In this document: positions 10,900-23,501 of the stretch, in pieces | How positions within the stretch are numbered: position 1 is the first letter of the stretch | Layout: each line of letters opens with the position of its first letter | Assembly (NCBI GenBank): GCA_025331435.1 | Contig: JAIWNI010000068.1 | Location: 90,236-154,235, forward strand | Source of the DNA: Choanephora cucurbitarum | Taxonomy: Eukaryota; Mucoromycota; Mucoromycetes; Mucorales; Choanephoraceae | Length of the DNA: 64,000 bases | Direction: 5' to 3' | Notes under the pieces: model-generated | Database searches by the model: none | What the model saw: the letters and a program-made list of their open reading frames with translations, nothing else | What the model was told of the DNA's origin: nothing | Made by a program: the position numbers and the translations under genes

Positions 10900-11762
10900 T
10901 AAACACTCTCATGGTATCCTCCTCCAACGTTTATGCATGCTTCTCTTTAACCAGATTTCTCTTCTCAACTCATTCAATAACTGCATGTGTTCCCGAAACT
11001 CTTACCTTCTTATACCCTTGGGCTTATTGAAAAAGTTTGTAGCCCCCAAAACCATTGACGGCTTTTCCAATACTACGCTGGTTCAATGTTCCAATGGTAA
11101 TCAACATTATATGAATGCTCATATTATACCCTGTACTTTCTATAACGACGTAACATCTGGAAATATCTCAAAACAGTATAATAAGTTCGATAGTGCACAT
11201 ATGGTCCCTGCTGCTTTGCTCACTTCAAAAAGAAAACAAGAGAGAGAACATGCATTTTTCCTTAAAGTTGAACAGAGAACTCTCTGAGTTATATTGCCTT
11301 CCTCTAATAGAAGGTTTCGTATATTTGGAAATGGCTCTTACGCACATTCCTCTTTCTATGAGCAAAGCGCCTGGTTATTGTCATCATTTTGCTTTATTAT
11401 AGCAAAAAACCCCAAGACATGTCGAGCTGTCCATCTTGATGGGTCACTCGCCCACTTAGGTTTGTTGCAAATGTTTGCAAAAGAAGGGGATAAATACAAA
11501 TACTTTGCAACTTAACTCCACTTATACCCCCCCCCCCAAAGATAAGGCCAAAATATGAATACTGCACCACCTGTTACCGGACGAAGCCAAGTTCTTTATC
11601 TTTTGCTGAAGGGCCCCCATAATTCCGCAACCAACCAAATACGCCTTTTAAATCGTGTGGATTCACACGTATAAACAGCCCCAAGACTCTTTTAGCTTTT
11701 ACATCTTTTGATACTGCTCTTGATATTCCAGAAAAACTCTTTCATACCCTAATCCTCGCTTT
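10900..11762. other. Possible eroded coding fragments; no definable gene
   Basis: Plus-strand frames at 10937-11287 and 11294-11515 have non-repetitive, protein-like composition (for example HLDGSLAHLGLLQMF), but I can neither link them by splice sites nor recognise them. A C11 run lies at 11527-11537. They may be the upstream part of the decayed gene that follows. Confidence 0.3.
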
Positions 11763-12780
11763 TTGCCATATCTGGTCGAGTACTTCCAAAAAGAATTTCC
11801 TCAACACACATCAGAAATTATGGCTTCAATCAGAGTTGCAGGACTACAAGAAAGATGGAATTTCTTTCCAAGGAATTCCGCTCTTCAGATGAGGTACTGT
11901 GTCTCATTTGTATTCAGAAATATCAAACTGCTTGCCCAGATTAAAATTACTGTTGTATGCAGGACCTTCAATGCCCCAGATGACACCAATCTCATACCCG
12001 TTATAAGCTGCTATACCAAAGTTGGACGACTCAGCTTACAGTTATACCGCGAAAAACGTAAATATCGTTTCAATGGCTCTATATCCCCTTTAGAACAAAC
12101 AGTCATGGAAAATGTGGAAAAGGTATGCCGTTTTGATCTTTCCACTTTTCAGAATACTCCCTCTTTTGACAAATTCCACATACCCTAGAATTATATCTCT
12201 CTAATCGCATCGTCAATAATATCAAGGGATTTGGATCCCTGCCGAACTGTCATATCGAGCGTAGAGAGTAGTGGAATGAATTCATTCCCGAACACATCAA
12301 TCACAATAACCACTAAGATCCTTCAGAAGACATCGCTGTCAAGTTCGCAACACATTCCATGTTTCAGCACCTTGCCGGAGGCGGTTCATTGAAACCCAAA
12401 AGCCAACAATACAAAACTGTGGCCGGTCCAGCTGTCTCGACCTATTTTGTTGATCATTTTAGTGAGAAGCAGCTCTTCTTTGATGTTCTTAGAAAGCTCG
12501 ATACACAAGATGCTTAATTATCACCCAAACCCACTCAAGTCGGTCTGTACACCATTTCCTATGCCTTACATGATCACTTGTACCGCAAAAGCAGTCTGGG
12601 TATCGTTGATTGTTGCAACAATAATACAACAAGGCTGGTTCCTTAACGCATGTCCAAAGACATCGGTCAATACACCTTCTGATCCTATTTTTGCTCTAAT
12701 CTTTTTCTTGAATATAATAACAATAGTCTCTTGCAGCCCTGCCCTGATCAAGCAGTGCAATGTAATATAGACCATACTGT
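11763..12780 (+). pseudogene. Decayed gene of unrecognised family, with a trace of an intron
   Basis: A coding-like frame starts near 11763 and contains a plausible intron (11894-11962, GTACTG...TGCAG) whose removal keeps frame into FNAPDDTNLIPVISCYTKVG. After a frame change near 12185 the coding signal continues (LYLSNRIVNNIKGFGSLPN, then EDIAVKFATHSMFQHLAGGG, then STYFVDHFSEKQLFFDVLRK, then VGLYTISYALHDHLY). It is interrupted by several in-frame stops, including a TAG near 12267, a TAA near 12315 and a TAA near 12517. No family was recognised. The multiple lesions make this a clear pseudogene rather than a missed exon structure. Confidence 0.5.
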
Positions 12781-14509
12781 ACATATATTTGATACCAACC
12801 TCTTTGTTGGTAACAATAGTATTGCCAATCGCTCGAAGTTTGTTTCTTTTTGGCTGATAATTTTATATTTTTTTGATGCTCTTTGTTTTTTTTTTCGCAA
12901 GTTATTCAAGATCAAAGTATACCCATTTCGAACAATGAACTTTATTCTTTGTACATTTTAAAGCACTAAAACGCTGTCCAAACTCGAATTGCACAGCATT
13001 TTTTTTTGTCCAATTGCAATACTTTATTCAGATTTTTGTACTCTTATCTGTTATATTTAAATAAAATTCCAATAGAATGATTTTTAAAGATGCAAAAAGC
13101 AAGCCAAGGGAAAGCATGCTTAAGTACTCATTGTCTTTTATCGTTTTTAGTGGTTGATGGCAGAGAATGAGATTAGACAGTTGAAACAAAAGAAAATGAA
13201 TGTTTTGAGTTCTGTAAGGCAGTGTCGGCAGCTATCAAAAAAGGAAATGCGAAAGAAAGAAATTAAAGAAACAAGAACTGTAGCAAATATCAATGTTAGT
13301 AATGAATTCGAGGAATCAGCACAGCTTACTCTATTATTCAACAAATAATATTACTGACATTAACAGAAAAAAATTGACCTTTTTTCATACTAATCTTCAA
13401 GAAAAAGGGGATCGGTCACTCTGTCTTATTTCGTGCTTGTATTGTTTTGCAACGGAAATGACTCTCAAACACGATGAGCCAAAATAGAAAGAAACTCAAC
13501 TGAATATGATTGGGTAAGATCGCGATTACTTTATAGACTATAAACTCATGATTGTGTATCGCTATTTGGATCGTCTTTAACTTGACATGTTGCCAGTATA
13601 TTGTTAATCACTCTAGGAGTGCTCCATTCATGCATCACAATCAATAATTTGTTGGCAATAATTACATGAACACAAGCCCAAGAAACAGTCATTGATTCAG
13701 CTAAAGAAAAAAATCCTTAACTGGCTGTAAACAAACCAGTTACTCTAGAGAAAAAAAATACATCTCGAACTTATAACATAGCAGCATTGTCTGTTTTTAA
13801 TAAAGGTATTATTGTTGATATACTAAATATACATACCTCACTGATTGAAATGAATTGACATCAATTCAAAATGTTGACATATAAGTGTATGTACACAATA
13901 TATGTGGAACTTTAGTTTTTTTTATAGTTCCCGCTTGCCACTCTAGTGGATCACTTTTTTTTTTTGCTATAAACACGAAAATGTTTAGTATCACTGTTTT
14001 GATCTCAAAATAACTTATTCCCATTGTATAGAGTATACCTTTCTTTATAGTTACAAGGAAAATTAAAAATAAAAAAGAGAGAGAGCACTAACATTCACTT
14101 TTCTTTTAGATTGAATCCAGTTAGACTCTTGAGTTACCTCAATATATTCTGCTTTAAAACCCAATCTCAAAAGAGAGATTAGACTCTAAAAGCATTTTAG
14201 CTTTGTCATATTTTAGGCAAGATAGTATCAGCGCAAATGCCATCCGAATAAAATTATTTGAAATTCCATTTTAAGCCATAAGTTTAATTTAGTTCAAATT
14301 TCGTTGTAAATGTCAGTATGAAGAAAACAAAAGAAGCTCTCCAAATTCCTTGATAAGAGAGATTATCTTGAGAAAAGAAAACAAAGGAGGGGGTATATAA
14401 ATGTATATTAAGCTTATTATTAAAAGAAAAGCAATTCTAAAGTACCCAAAAGTAAAAAAAAAAAATAATAATAGTCGACGCTGTCGATATAAGTTATGTA
14501 ACAAGTATT
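12781..14509. other. No gene seen
   Basis: The stretch is AT-rich with poly-T and poly-A tracts. A 64-codon Lys/Glu-rich frame near 13154-13348 has no recognisable feature and is not called. The end nearest 14509 is 3' flank of the G-gamma gene. Confidence 0.55.
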
Positions 14510-14806
14510 CTACATGACCAAGCAAGAGAAACCACAACCGTTAGCAGGTTCAGCAAAAGGATCGGGATGTCGATTACCCCAGATGGAGGGGATCATGGCA
14601 TCAGATGTTGACTGACAATATTCAATTAAACTATAAAGAAATTGTCAGTGTACATTGTCTTACAATGTGTGTGTTCAATTATATTACGAGCGACTGGCTT
14701 CAGAAACAGGAATTCGAGGTGTGTCTAATTGCTGCTTTAACTTTTCATTTAATTCGAGAATTTTTCGAAGTTTTGTTTCGGAAACAGTAGTTTGTTGTCT
14801 TGACAT
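14510..14806 (-). CDS. STE18: Heterotrimeric G protein gamma subunit
   Basis: Two exons on the minus strand, 14806-14688 and 14630-14510, joined across a 57-nt intron, encode 79 residues. The protein begins MSRQQTTVSETKLRKILELN, the amphipathic helix that pairs with G-beta. It then has PRIPVSEASRSLIEYC, the most conserved part of fungal G-gamma, then WG...DPFAEP, and ends CLVM. That last motif is a CaaX box for prenylation, with a second Cys four residues upstream for possible palmitoylation. It would tether the G-beta/gamma dimer to the plasma membrane in pheromone or nutrient signalling. The length is typical of fungal G-gamma. The gene is too small and split to show as one long frame. It lies 58 bp downstream of the XPF stop on the same strand. 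Confidence 0.93.
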
Positions 14807-14864
14807 TGTAAAGTGTGAGATAAAAGTGAAAGAACCAAAGAAAAAGTTGATTTGATGCTCGTGT

Positions 14865-17800
14865 TTATTTTTTATGAATGAAATTGTACAACTTATTTCC
14901 AAGCTCCTCTCCAATTATGCCCTGGATCTTACGCTTGCTTAGATGAAGCAGTTCCTCCAGGTCTTTCACTTGGTTCAAGATCAGCTTATAATTGGCAGAA
15001 GTAACACCGGGCATACTTCTCAAGATTTCCTATTATAAAATGAGTATTATTTCGATTTGATAGTATGCATTGTTTTTTTTTACCTGAGGTGTCATATTAT
15101 ATACAGTATCACCATTTTCTGTACCCTCTGCACCTATGGCTGTTGCTGTTTCAGCATTGGGTTCCTTTTCCGTTTTCTAGATTGACAGACTAAGTAGCTA
15201 TACAACAGATTGAACAAAATAAACTTACTTTCAGTTCACTAAATATTTTAGCTGTCTCGTGTGGACTCGAAGACCAAATGATACGTAACTTTGGAAAGGC
15301 TAAAGTCAACATCACCAATTTGGATGATAGATCTGTCATTCGAATGTTTTCTTTCATCTCAGAGACTGCCTAATGTCAGCATTGACTTCTTGGTTAGACT
15401 GATGACAACTCTCTCTCTCTCTTATTTACCTGTAAAGAAAAGGATTTGTTCTGATCAAATTCAATCAACAGAATAGGCATTGTATAATAAAGAGACATGC
15501 TTTCACATTGAGTGTATCTATAGAGAAAAGAATGAGATGGCATTCGAGAGTGATTTGACAACAATCCTACAATCTACCCGAACTAAACGATTGAATCAAA
15601 TCTGCAATAGATTTCCTTTCAACACACATATCTGGACTCAGAATATAATCACCCACTTGAAGTGTACAGGGTGTAATCTGGATACCTTCTGCATAAAGTA
15701 TCGGTGGAAGTGAACTTCGGAATTCACGTAGATCCACGATCACAGTGGCTGGTCCTTCTGATACTTTGATCTCTTGTCCTCCAGCAATACGTGTGTTGTT
15801 ACGAACAACGAGTTCTTCTTGTACTTTACGTTGTTCTGGTAATGGAATGGTCATGATCTACAAAGCGACAGTCAGAATCTTAAATAATAAATCATCTCAC
15901 TTACTGATTTCTCATGAATCAATCGTTCAAATGATTCTTTTTCTTTCTTGATCAAGCTAAGGTAGTTTTGTTCTTCCACTGAGTTTTCATAAAGCATAAA
16001 ATACACTTTGATCTCAATGGATGGGTGAAGGGCTCGATAGACTTCTACCTGTCTTACAAAGGCAGGATGAGGATCAAACATGATAATAAATCGAGGCTGT
16101 GTATCTTCAAGTATCTGGTGGCTGATATCATCTTCATAACATTGAATGGTAATTAAGGATGTTTTGGGTATCTCTTCAAAGCTAGGTAATATATCGTCGT
16201 TGGATGCTTTGATTTCATAGGCATCAGTCAATGGACCTACGCCTTGAAAGACGGTTTCGTCTTCGTCTTCTTCAGGATCATTTGTATCTAATCTATTAAA
16301 AGAAAATGATAGATGAGAGAGGGTAAACCTAATTGTTTTTTTTTTGTAGAACACGTACACAGAAAGAGTATCAATCACATCATCTTTAAATGTTTCAGCC
16401 AATGTCTGAGATCGATCAGGTCCTGAAGCAGCCATGGATCCACCTCTCATTCTTCTTCTCTTGTTAGGTGGGGGTCTACCTCGATAAGCAGATGCTTGTG
16501 ATGGAGCTTGATTGGTTTTGGCTTGTTCAGTTTGATTGTGTTGCATGCGATGCATTAATGCTCTCCATCGAAAGAAATTATGAGCAATCTTGTCTAAGAA
16601 GGGTGATTCCTGTTGAAATCGAGTGATATAATCCTTTAGCTGAGAACATGTTCTTCTTTCAGACACCATGATCAGGACAGAAGCACCTTCACCTTGCTCT
16701 AATCCAAGTGACTCATGTTCAATCTCCTTCAGGATGCCTTTAAGCAAATCCCATTTGGGTTGTTCTTCAAGCACTAATTTGATATGAGAGGGTATATCAG
16801 GATGTTGCTGTGTAGCTTCTGTAGAGTCATATTCTGGATCACCATACTTGACATAGACACGCTTTCTTGCCGTCTTTTTAAAATACATGAGATAAAGCCA
16901 ATAGTGATTCCAACAAACTCACCTGAATTGCCTTACTGCCTGACTCTAGAAACAACCATTGCGATTGTTTGACCTGTTTGTTTTCAATAGATGTGTTGGC
17001 AGCAATGATGGTCTCGATGAAACTATAGAACGAGACACAATCATAGGTTGTCAAATAACTCAACAACTGTCTCAGGACCTTGAGATCGCCCACCAACTGC
17101 TTAGAGCCAGCAGACACACGATGCCAGATGGGGTCCAGCTGCCTGCGAACAAGAGCATCAAATGATTTGAAAAATGAATTCTCAATTGTGAAATCCTCAA
17201 AATCCAATGTGGGATTGGCTCGACGTAATTCCTGCAGGGTCTCTTCCATGCACTGAACTAGGTTCTGTTGAATGGTTTCCATGGCCTCTGTCATAGGCTG
17301 ACGTAGCTCAACAACATGTCCATCTGACTGAGCTAAGTTTTCAGTCACAGTCACTTGAAATCGAGGCCATAGGTGTGTTTTACGTAGAAAGAGAGATTTC
17401 ATCATGCTTTGAAGGGGTGCAAATCCACTACTGAAGGCATCTGGTTTATCTGTCAATGCTTTCAGAAATCCTTCCTGGTAAACAAACAAGGTAAATCACT
17501 CAAGCCCGACTCTAATTTTCTACGCATACACATTACCTTATTATGTTCGCGATAAATCCTCAAGATCAATTCTTCCATTGAATTGGGTCTTACTCTAGTG
17601 TAACCTTCAGATGTCAATTATTATTTTTTTGGTCTAAATTTATCTTTCAGACTTTACCTATGCGCATTGTGTACAATGATACCATTGACGAGTGTCACAG
17701 GAAGTCGATTCAATAACATATCTACAGCCAAAATTCGAGAAGTCACTGAAAAGACACCACTTTCTCGATACATACTACTTCTATTCTCAAAAGGAGATTA

Positions 17801-18089
17801 GATAAAGAAGACAAACGCAACTGATCTCATTCTACCTTTTCTCTGCTGGTGTATTGTATTCAATACGGCGCAAACCATGCTCAAATGGAATACCTTGAGC
17901 AGCCAATTGTTCTTGAATCAGTTCATCTTGCTCTTTTGTAGAGTTGATAAGCAAGACAAGATGGTTACCACCAGTATAGATTTGAACAAGTGAACATACA
18001 ATTTGAAATAGACCTAAACCAGGTGAAATGATCAAAAGACCATCTTCAGTGACAATTTCTGTCAAAATCTGCTTTTGGAATTCAAGCAT
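14865..18089 (-). CDS. RAD1: XPF/Rad1 structure-specific endonuclease catalytic subunit
   Basis: Eleven exons on the minus strand encode 887 residues: 18089-17836, 17780-17658, 17594-17537, 17474-16923, 16873-16359, 16292-15905, 15857-15571, 15517-15430, 15369-15229, 15176-15084, 15029-14865. All junctions are GT-AG and keep frame. The start MLEFQKQI matches the usual XPF N-terminus (SF2 helicase-like domain, inactive in this family). The ERCC4 nuclease domain is near residues 665-760, with the metal-binding set around Asp672, GDY (Asp700) and ERK (710-712) in VERKSIADL. The C-terminal helix-hairpin-helix pair (LRSMPGVTS..., then KIQGIIGEELG) would bind ERCC1/Rad10. It cuts 5' of bubbles in nucleotide excision repair and interstrand crosslink repair. 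The intron at 16358-16293 is 66 nt and lacks in-frame stops. Full length compared with human XPF at about 916. Confidence 0.95.
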
Positions 18090-18317
18090 TCAAATACGAA
18101 AAAGAAAGAAAGAAAAAAAGAAATAGGTTTCATTTACGCAGCAATAGATTATTTCATAAGTTATGAGATGCATAGGATACACCTTTTTTTTTTGCTTGCT
18201 TTAAAGCGCGGAGTATAGAGTGACGCGTTTTTTCTTTTTTTTTTCGATTGCGTTCGCTTTTTTTTTCTCTTTCTTTCTTTCTCCTATATATATATATTTT
18301 CTTTTTTTTTCGACACT
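18090..18317. promoter_or_regulatory. Bidirectional promoter between XPF and importin alpha
   Basis: Only 228 bp separate the two divergent start codons. The interval holds long T/C-rich tracts (18187-18310) and a TATATATATATA stretch at about 18286-18297 on the importin side, which could serve as a TATA element. No specific factor site was recognised. Confidence 0.5.
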
Positions 18318-20023
18318 ATGGACAAGAGCGCAGCAGAAAGAAAGAACAATTTCAAGAACAAGGATACCTTTGGTTCTGACCAAGTCAGAAACCGTAGACA
18401 AAAGCACACTGTTGAAATCAGAAAGCAAAAGCGTGAAGAAAACTTGTCAAAACGTCGTAACATGAACCTTCCTAGCGCGTCTATGTCTGACAGTGAAGAT
18501 GATATTGAAGTAGAAGATGATTTAAGTGTAAGTACAAACATATCATGCTGTTCCTATATATGATGCTGATGTCTTTACTCTAGCTCCATACCAATTTGAT
18601 GACTTTGATGACTGATATTACCTCTAATGTTGTCGAGAAACAATATGATGCTACTACTAAATTTAGAAAATTGCTTTCCAAAGAAAAGAATCCTCCCATT
18701 AAGGAAGTCATTAACACTGGTGTTGTTCCTAAATTCGTCGAGTTCTTGAGATCATCTCATGCATTATTACAGGTAAAAGAAAGAAACTTGAAAAAAAAAA
18801 TTGGGTATGATAAATCTAATTACCGTATTTAGTTTGAAGCTGCTTGGGCTTTAACCAACATTGCTTCTGGTTCTTCAGATCAAACACAAGTTGTCATTGC
18901 AGCTGGTGCTGTTCCTATTTTCATTGAATTGCTCAGTAGTGAAGTGCCTGATGTGAGAGAACAAGCAGTCTGGGCCTTGGGTAACATTGCCGGTGACAGT
19001 GCTGTGTGTCGTGACTATGTGCTGGATCAAGGTGCATTGGGTCCTCTTTTGAACATCTTGAACGACCAACACAAGTTGAGTATGTTGCGTAATGCTACCT
19101 GGACTCTTTCCAACCTCTGTCGTGGTAAGAACCCTCAACCTGCCTGGAACATGGTCTATCCTGCCTTGCCTGTCTTGTCCAAATTGGTCTATTCTACTGA
19201 CGAGGAAGTCTTGATTGATGCCTGTTGGGCCATTTCTTACCTCTCTGATGGTCACAACGATCGTATTCAAGCTGTGATTGAATCAGCTGTCTGTCGTCGT
19301 CTGGTTGAACTGTTGATGCACCCCTCTACCAGTGTTCAGACACCTGCCCTTCGTTCTGTCGGTAACATCGTGACTGGTGACGACATGCAGACTCAGGTCA
19401 TCATCAACTGTGGTGTCCTTCCTGCCCTTAACTCTCTTTTGGCCAACAGCAAGGAAGCCATTCGTAAGGAAGCCTGTTGGACCATCTCTAATATCACTGC
19501 TGGTAACACAGCCCAGATTGATGCTGTCATCGATAGTGGTCTTATCCCTCCCTTGGTTCATATCTTGGCTACAGCTGATTTCAAGACTCGTAAGGAAGCC
19601 TGTTGGGCTATTGTAAATGCCACTTCTGGTGGTCTCAACAAGCCTGCTCAAGTTCAATTCTTGGTGCAATGTGGTGTGATCAAGCCTCTTTGTCAAGTGT
19701 TGATGAGTATGGATAACAAGATTGTACAGGTTGCCCTGGATGGGTTAGAGAATATCCTCAAGATTGGTGAACAAAACCGTCCTAATGATCCTGAAGGTGT
19801 TAACCGTTATGCTCTCTATATTGAAGAATGTGGTGGTATGGAATTGATTCATCAGTTGCAGACACACGATAACGAAGATGTCTACAAGAAGGCCTATCAT
19901 ATCATTGATCGTTATTTCAATGATGAAGATGCTGAGGAAATGGCTGACGAAGCTAACCCTCAATCTTTTAGCTTCCAATCTAATGTGGATGTTCCTCAAG
20001 GTGGTTTCAACTTTGGTTCTTAA
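18318..20023 (+). CDS. SRP1: Importin subunit alpha (karyopherin alpha)
   Basis: Three exons (18318-18527, 18584-18772, 18833-20023) encode 529 residues. Residues of about 1-70 are the importin-beta-binding domain, basic with [19 protein letters not shown]. It is followed by an acidic stretch ([11 protein letters not shown]) and then about ten armadillo repeats with the typical [25 protein letters not shown] and [13 protein letters not shown] units. The Trp-Asn pairs that line the nuclear-localisation-signal groove are visible. The C-terminus ends in a short acidic and Phe/Gly-containing tail. It carries NLS cargo and docks importin beta for nuclear entry. Exons 1 and 2 end in phase 0. Codon use is strongly C-biased in the armadillo region, as expected for a highly expressed gene. 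Confidence 0.96.
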
Positions 20024-20592
20024 GATTGAAGCCTGATTTGTTTTTTTTTTCTTAAATGATATATATCTATGATTAAAGAACAATACACACAATCTCTCAA
20101 ACACACACACACACACCCATACACACATATACACACACACACTTTGTCTCCTCTTTCTCCATTCGCATTTTTTTTATACATCAATCGAAAACTAACTTAA
20201 TCCCATTTCTTGTTCTTGTCAAAGAATTGTACATTTCTTTATATACTCTATCACACTTTTTTTTTCTTAAAAAAAATAACTCTTTTGACTAGAAAATTCC
20301 TCCCCTTTTTTCTCTCTGTCCCCCTCTCCTCCCCACACATACACTTCCCCTCTCTCTCTCTGCCTTCCCTCTTACCCCTTTCATGAGCAATTTTACCTAT
20401 AAATCACTGATTCAATAAAAAAAAAACTCTAAAAATATATCAACCAGTCTAAAAGATAGTTTATGCAACAAGTGAAACGCGTCACAAGTGGCTTACGCTG
20501 TCATTTTTTTAAAAAAATGAATGGTTTTTCTTGCATACAATTGAATTATTTTTTTTTTCTTTACAGCATATACATAACACATCATATTCATC
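20024..20592. repeat. Intergenic region with CA microsatellites
   Basis: This is the 3' flank of importin alpha and 5' flank of NIP7. It contains (CA)n runs at about 20099-20117 and 20133-20141 and pyrimidine-rich C/T tracts at 20280-20370. No gene was seen. The last 100 bp include poly-T next to the NIP7 start. Confidence 0.6.
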
Positions 20593-21343
20593 ATGCGTCC
20601 TTTGACATCAGAAGAAACAACCGCTTTATTCGAGAAGCTTGCTAAATAGTAAGTGAATAATGCATACTCAAGGGTATCAGTCAACTAAGTTAGAATAGTA
20701 TTGGTGCCAACATTAAACATTTGATCGATCGACCTGATGAAACCTATTGTTTCCGTCTTCAAAAGAACAAAGTATATTATCTCAGGTAAGGAATAGTAAC
20801 AAGAGCAATAGACCTGGAAGTTGACAACTCCAAAAGTGAATCCATGATGCGTATGGCAGTGAGTGTAGGTCGTGATCAATTAGGTTCAGTTGGTGTATGC
20901 TTTGGTAAATTCTCAAAGACTGGCAAATTTAAGCTTCATATTACTGCTCTTGATCATTTGGCTCAATATGCTCAAGTAAGTGTGTTTGTGTGTGTGTGTG
21001 TGTTGGTCAGTTACTGAATTCGTTGTAGCATAAGATTTGGATTAAGCCTAATGGTGAAATGCCATTCTTGTATGGTAATCATATAGTGAAAGCACATTTG
21101 GGTAGAATTACAGATGATACCCCTGAACATACTGGTGTTGTTATCTTTTCAATGTCTGATTCGCCATTAGTAAGTTAAGAGATAGTGGATAGACAATTCA
21201 AGGTTATTTACAGAAAACTATAGGGTTTTGGTGTGACTGCACGATCCACAATGGAAATGAAGAAACTTCAACCTACAGATATCATTGTCTTCCACCAAGC
21301 AGATGTTGGTGAATACCTTCGTGAAGAAGACACTTTATTTTAG
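20593..21343 (+). CDS. NIP7: 60S ribosome subunit biogenesis protein NIP7
   Basis: Five exons (20593-20648, 20699-20785, 20837-20975, 21029-21169, 21224-21343) encode 180 residues, the family length. The N-terminus [20 protein letters not shown] and the following [14 protein letters not shown] are diagnostic. The C-terminal PUA domain holds [19 protein letters not shown] and [17 protein letters not shown], and ends in [18 protein letters not shown]. It binds pre-rRNA and acts in 27S processing and 60S assembly in the nucleolus. All four introns are 43-55 nt, canonical GT-AG and preserve frame. Confidence 0.95.
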
Positions 21344-21884
21344 AGTCAATAAATTATTATTTGTATAGAATTTGTATGGATCAATTTCTATTGCGTCTAT
21401 CTTGAAACGTTGTTATTTGTAGATCGGTTGTACAACCATAAAAATTTTATGGTTCTAGGTCTTTTTATGATAGTTGGACTTTCTTGTCTTTTTAACTTTA
21501 CGCCTATCTCTTAATGCCTTGTTCTATGCTTATTACATACATCATGAATTGCTTTGAAATAACAAGTGACTCAATTCTCCCTTTCTTTTTATTCTTATTT
21601 CTCTGATAGGGGATCATCAACTGAATCACGACTCGGTGGCTGGGTTTAAAACAAGCAGTTCATAACGTCATGATGTTGCCATGACATCAATCAGATGCTC
21701 GGGACCTTTTTATTTTATTATTTTTCGAAAACAAACCATTTTTATTTTATCTTTTCTCTCTCTCTTTTTTTTTTATATATCTTATAAGCAACTTGATAGA
21801 ATAATATAAAGGTAACTACAGAAAGAAGGCATAACATAGCATATCTTATTGATCTAAACATTTCCTTGAAATAAAAAAAAAGTC
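21344..21884. promoter_or_regulatory. Upstream region of the HOG1-type MAPK
   Basis: This 541-bp interval follows the NIP7 stop. It holds an AGGGG element at about 21608-21612, the core of fungal stress-response elements, which would suit a stress kinase but occurs by chance often. It also has T-rich tracts and a TTTATATATC stretch near 21772. No coding sequence was seen. Confidence 0.3.

Positions 21885-23501
<1,617 letters not shown>

Noticed and set aside
13154..13348. 64-codon Lys/Glu-rich frame
   Set aside because: It is short and compositionally biased, with an antisense frame of the same length and no recognised motif.
18875..19696. Long minus-strand frames opposite importin alpha
   Set aside because: They are antisense shadows of the armadillo repeats with biased codon use.
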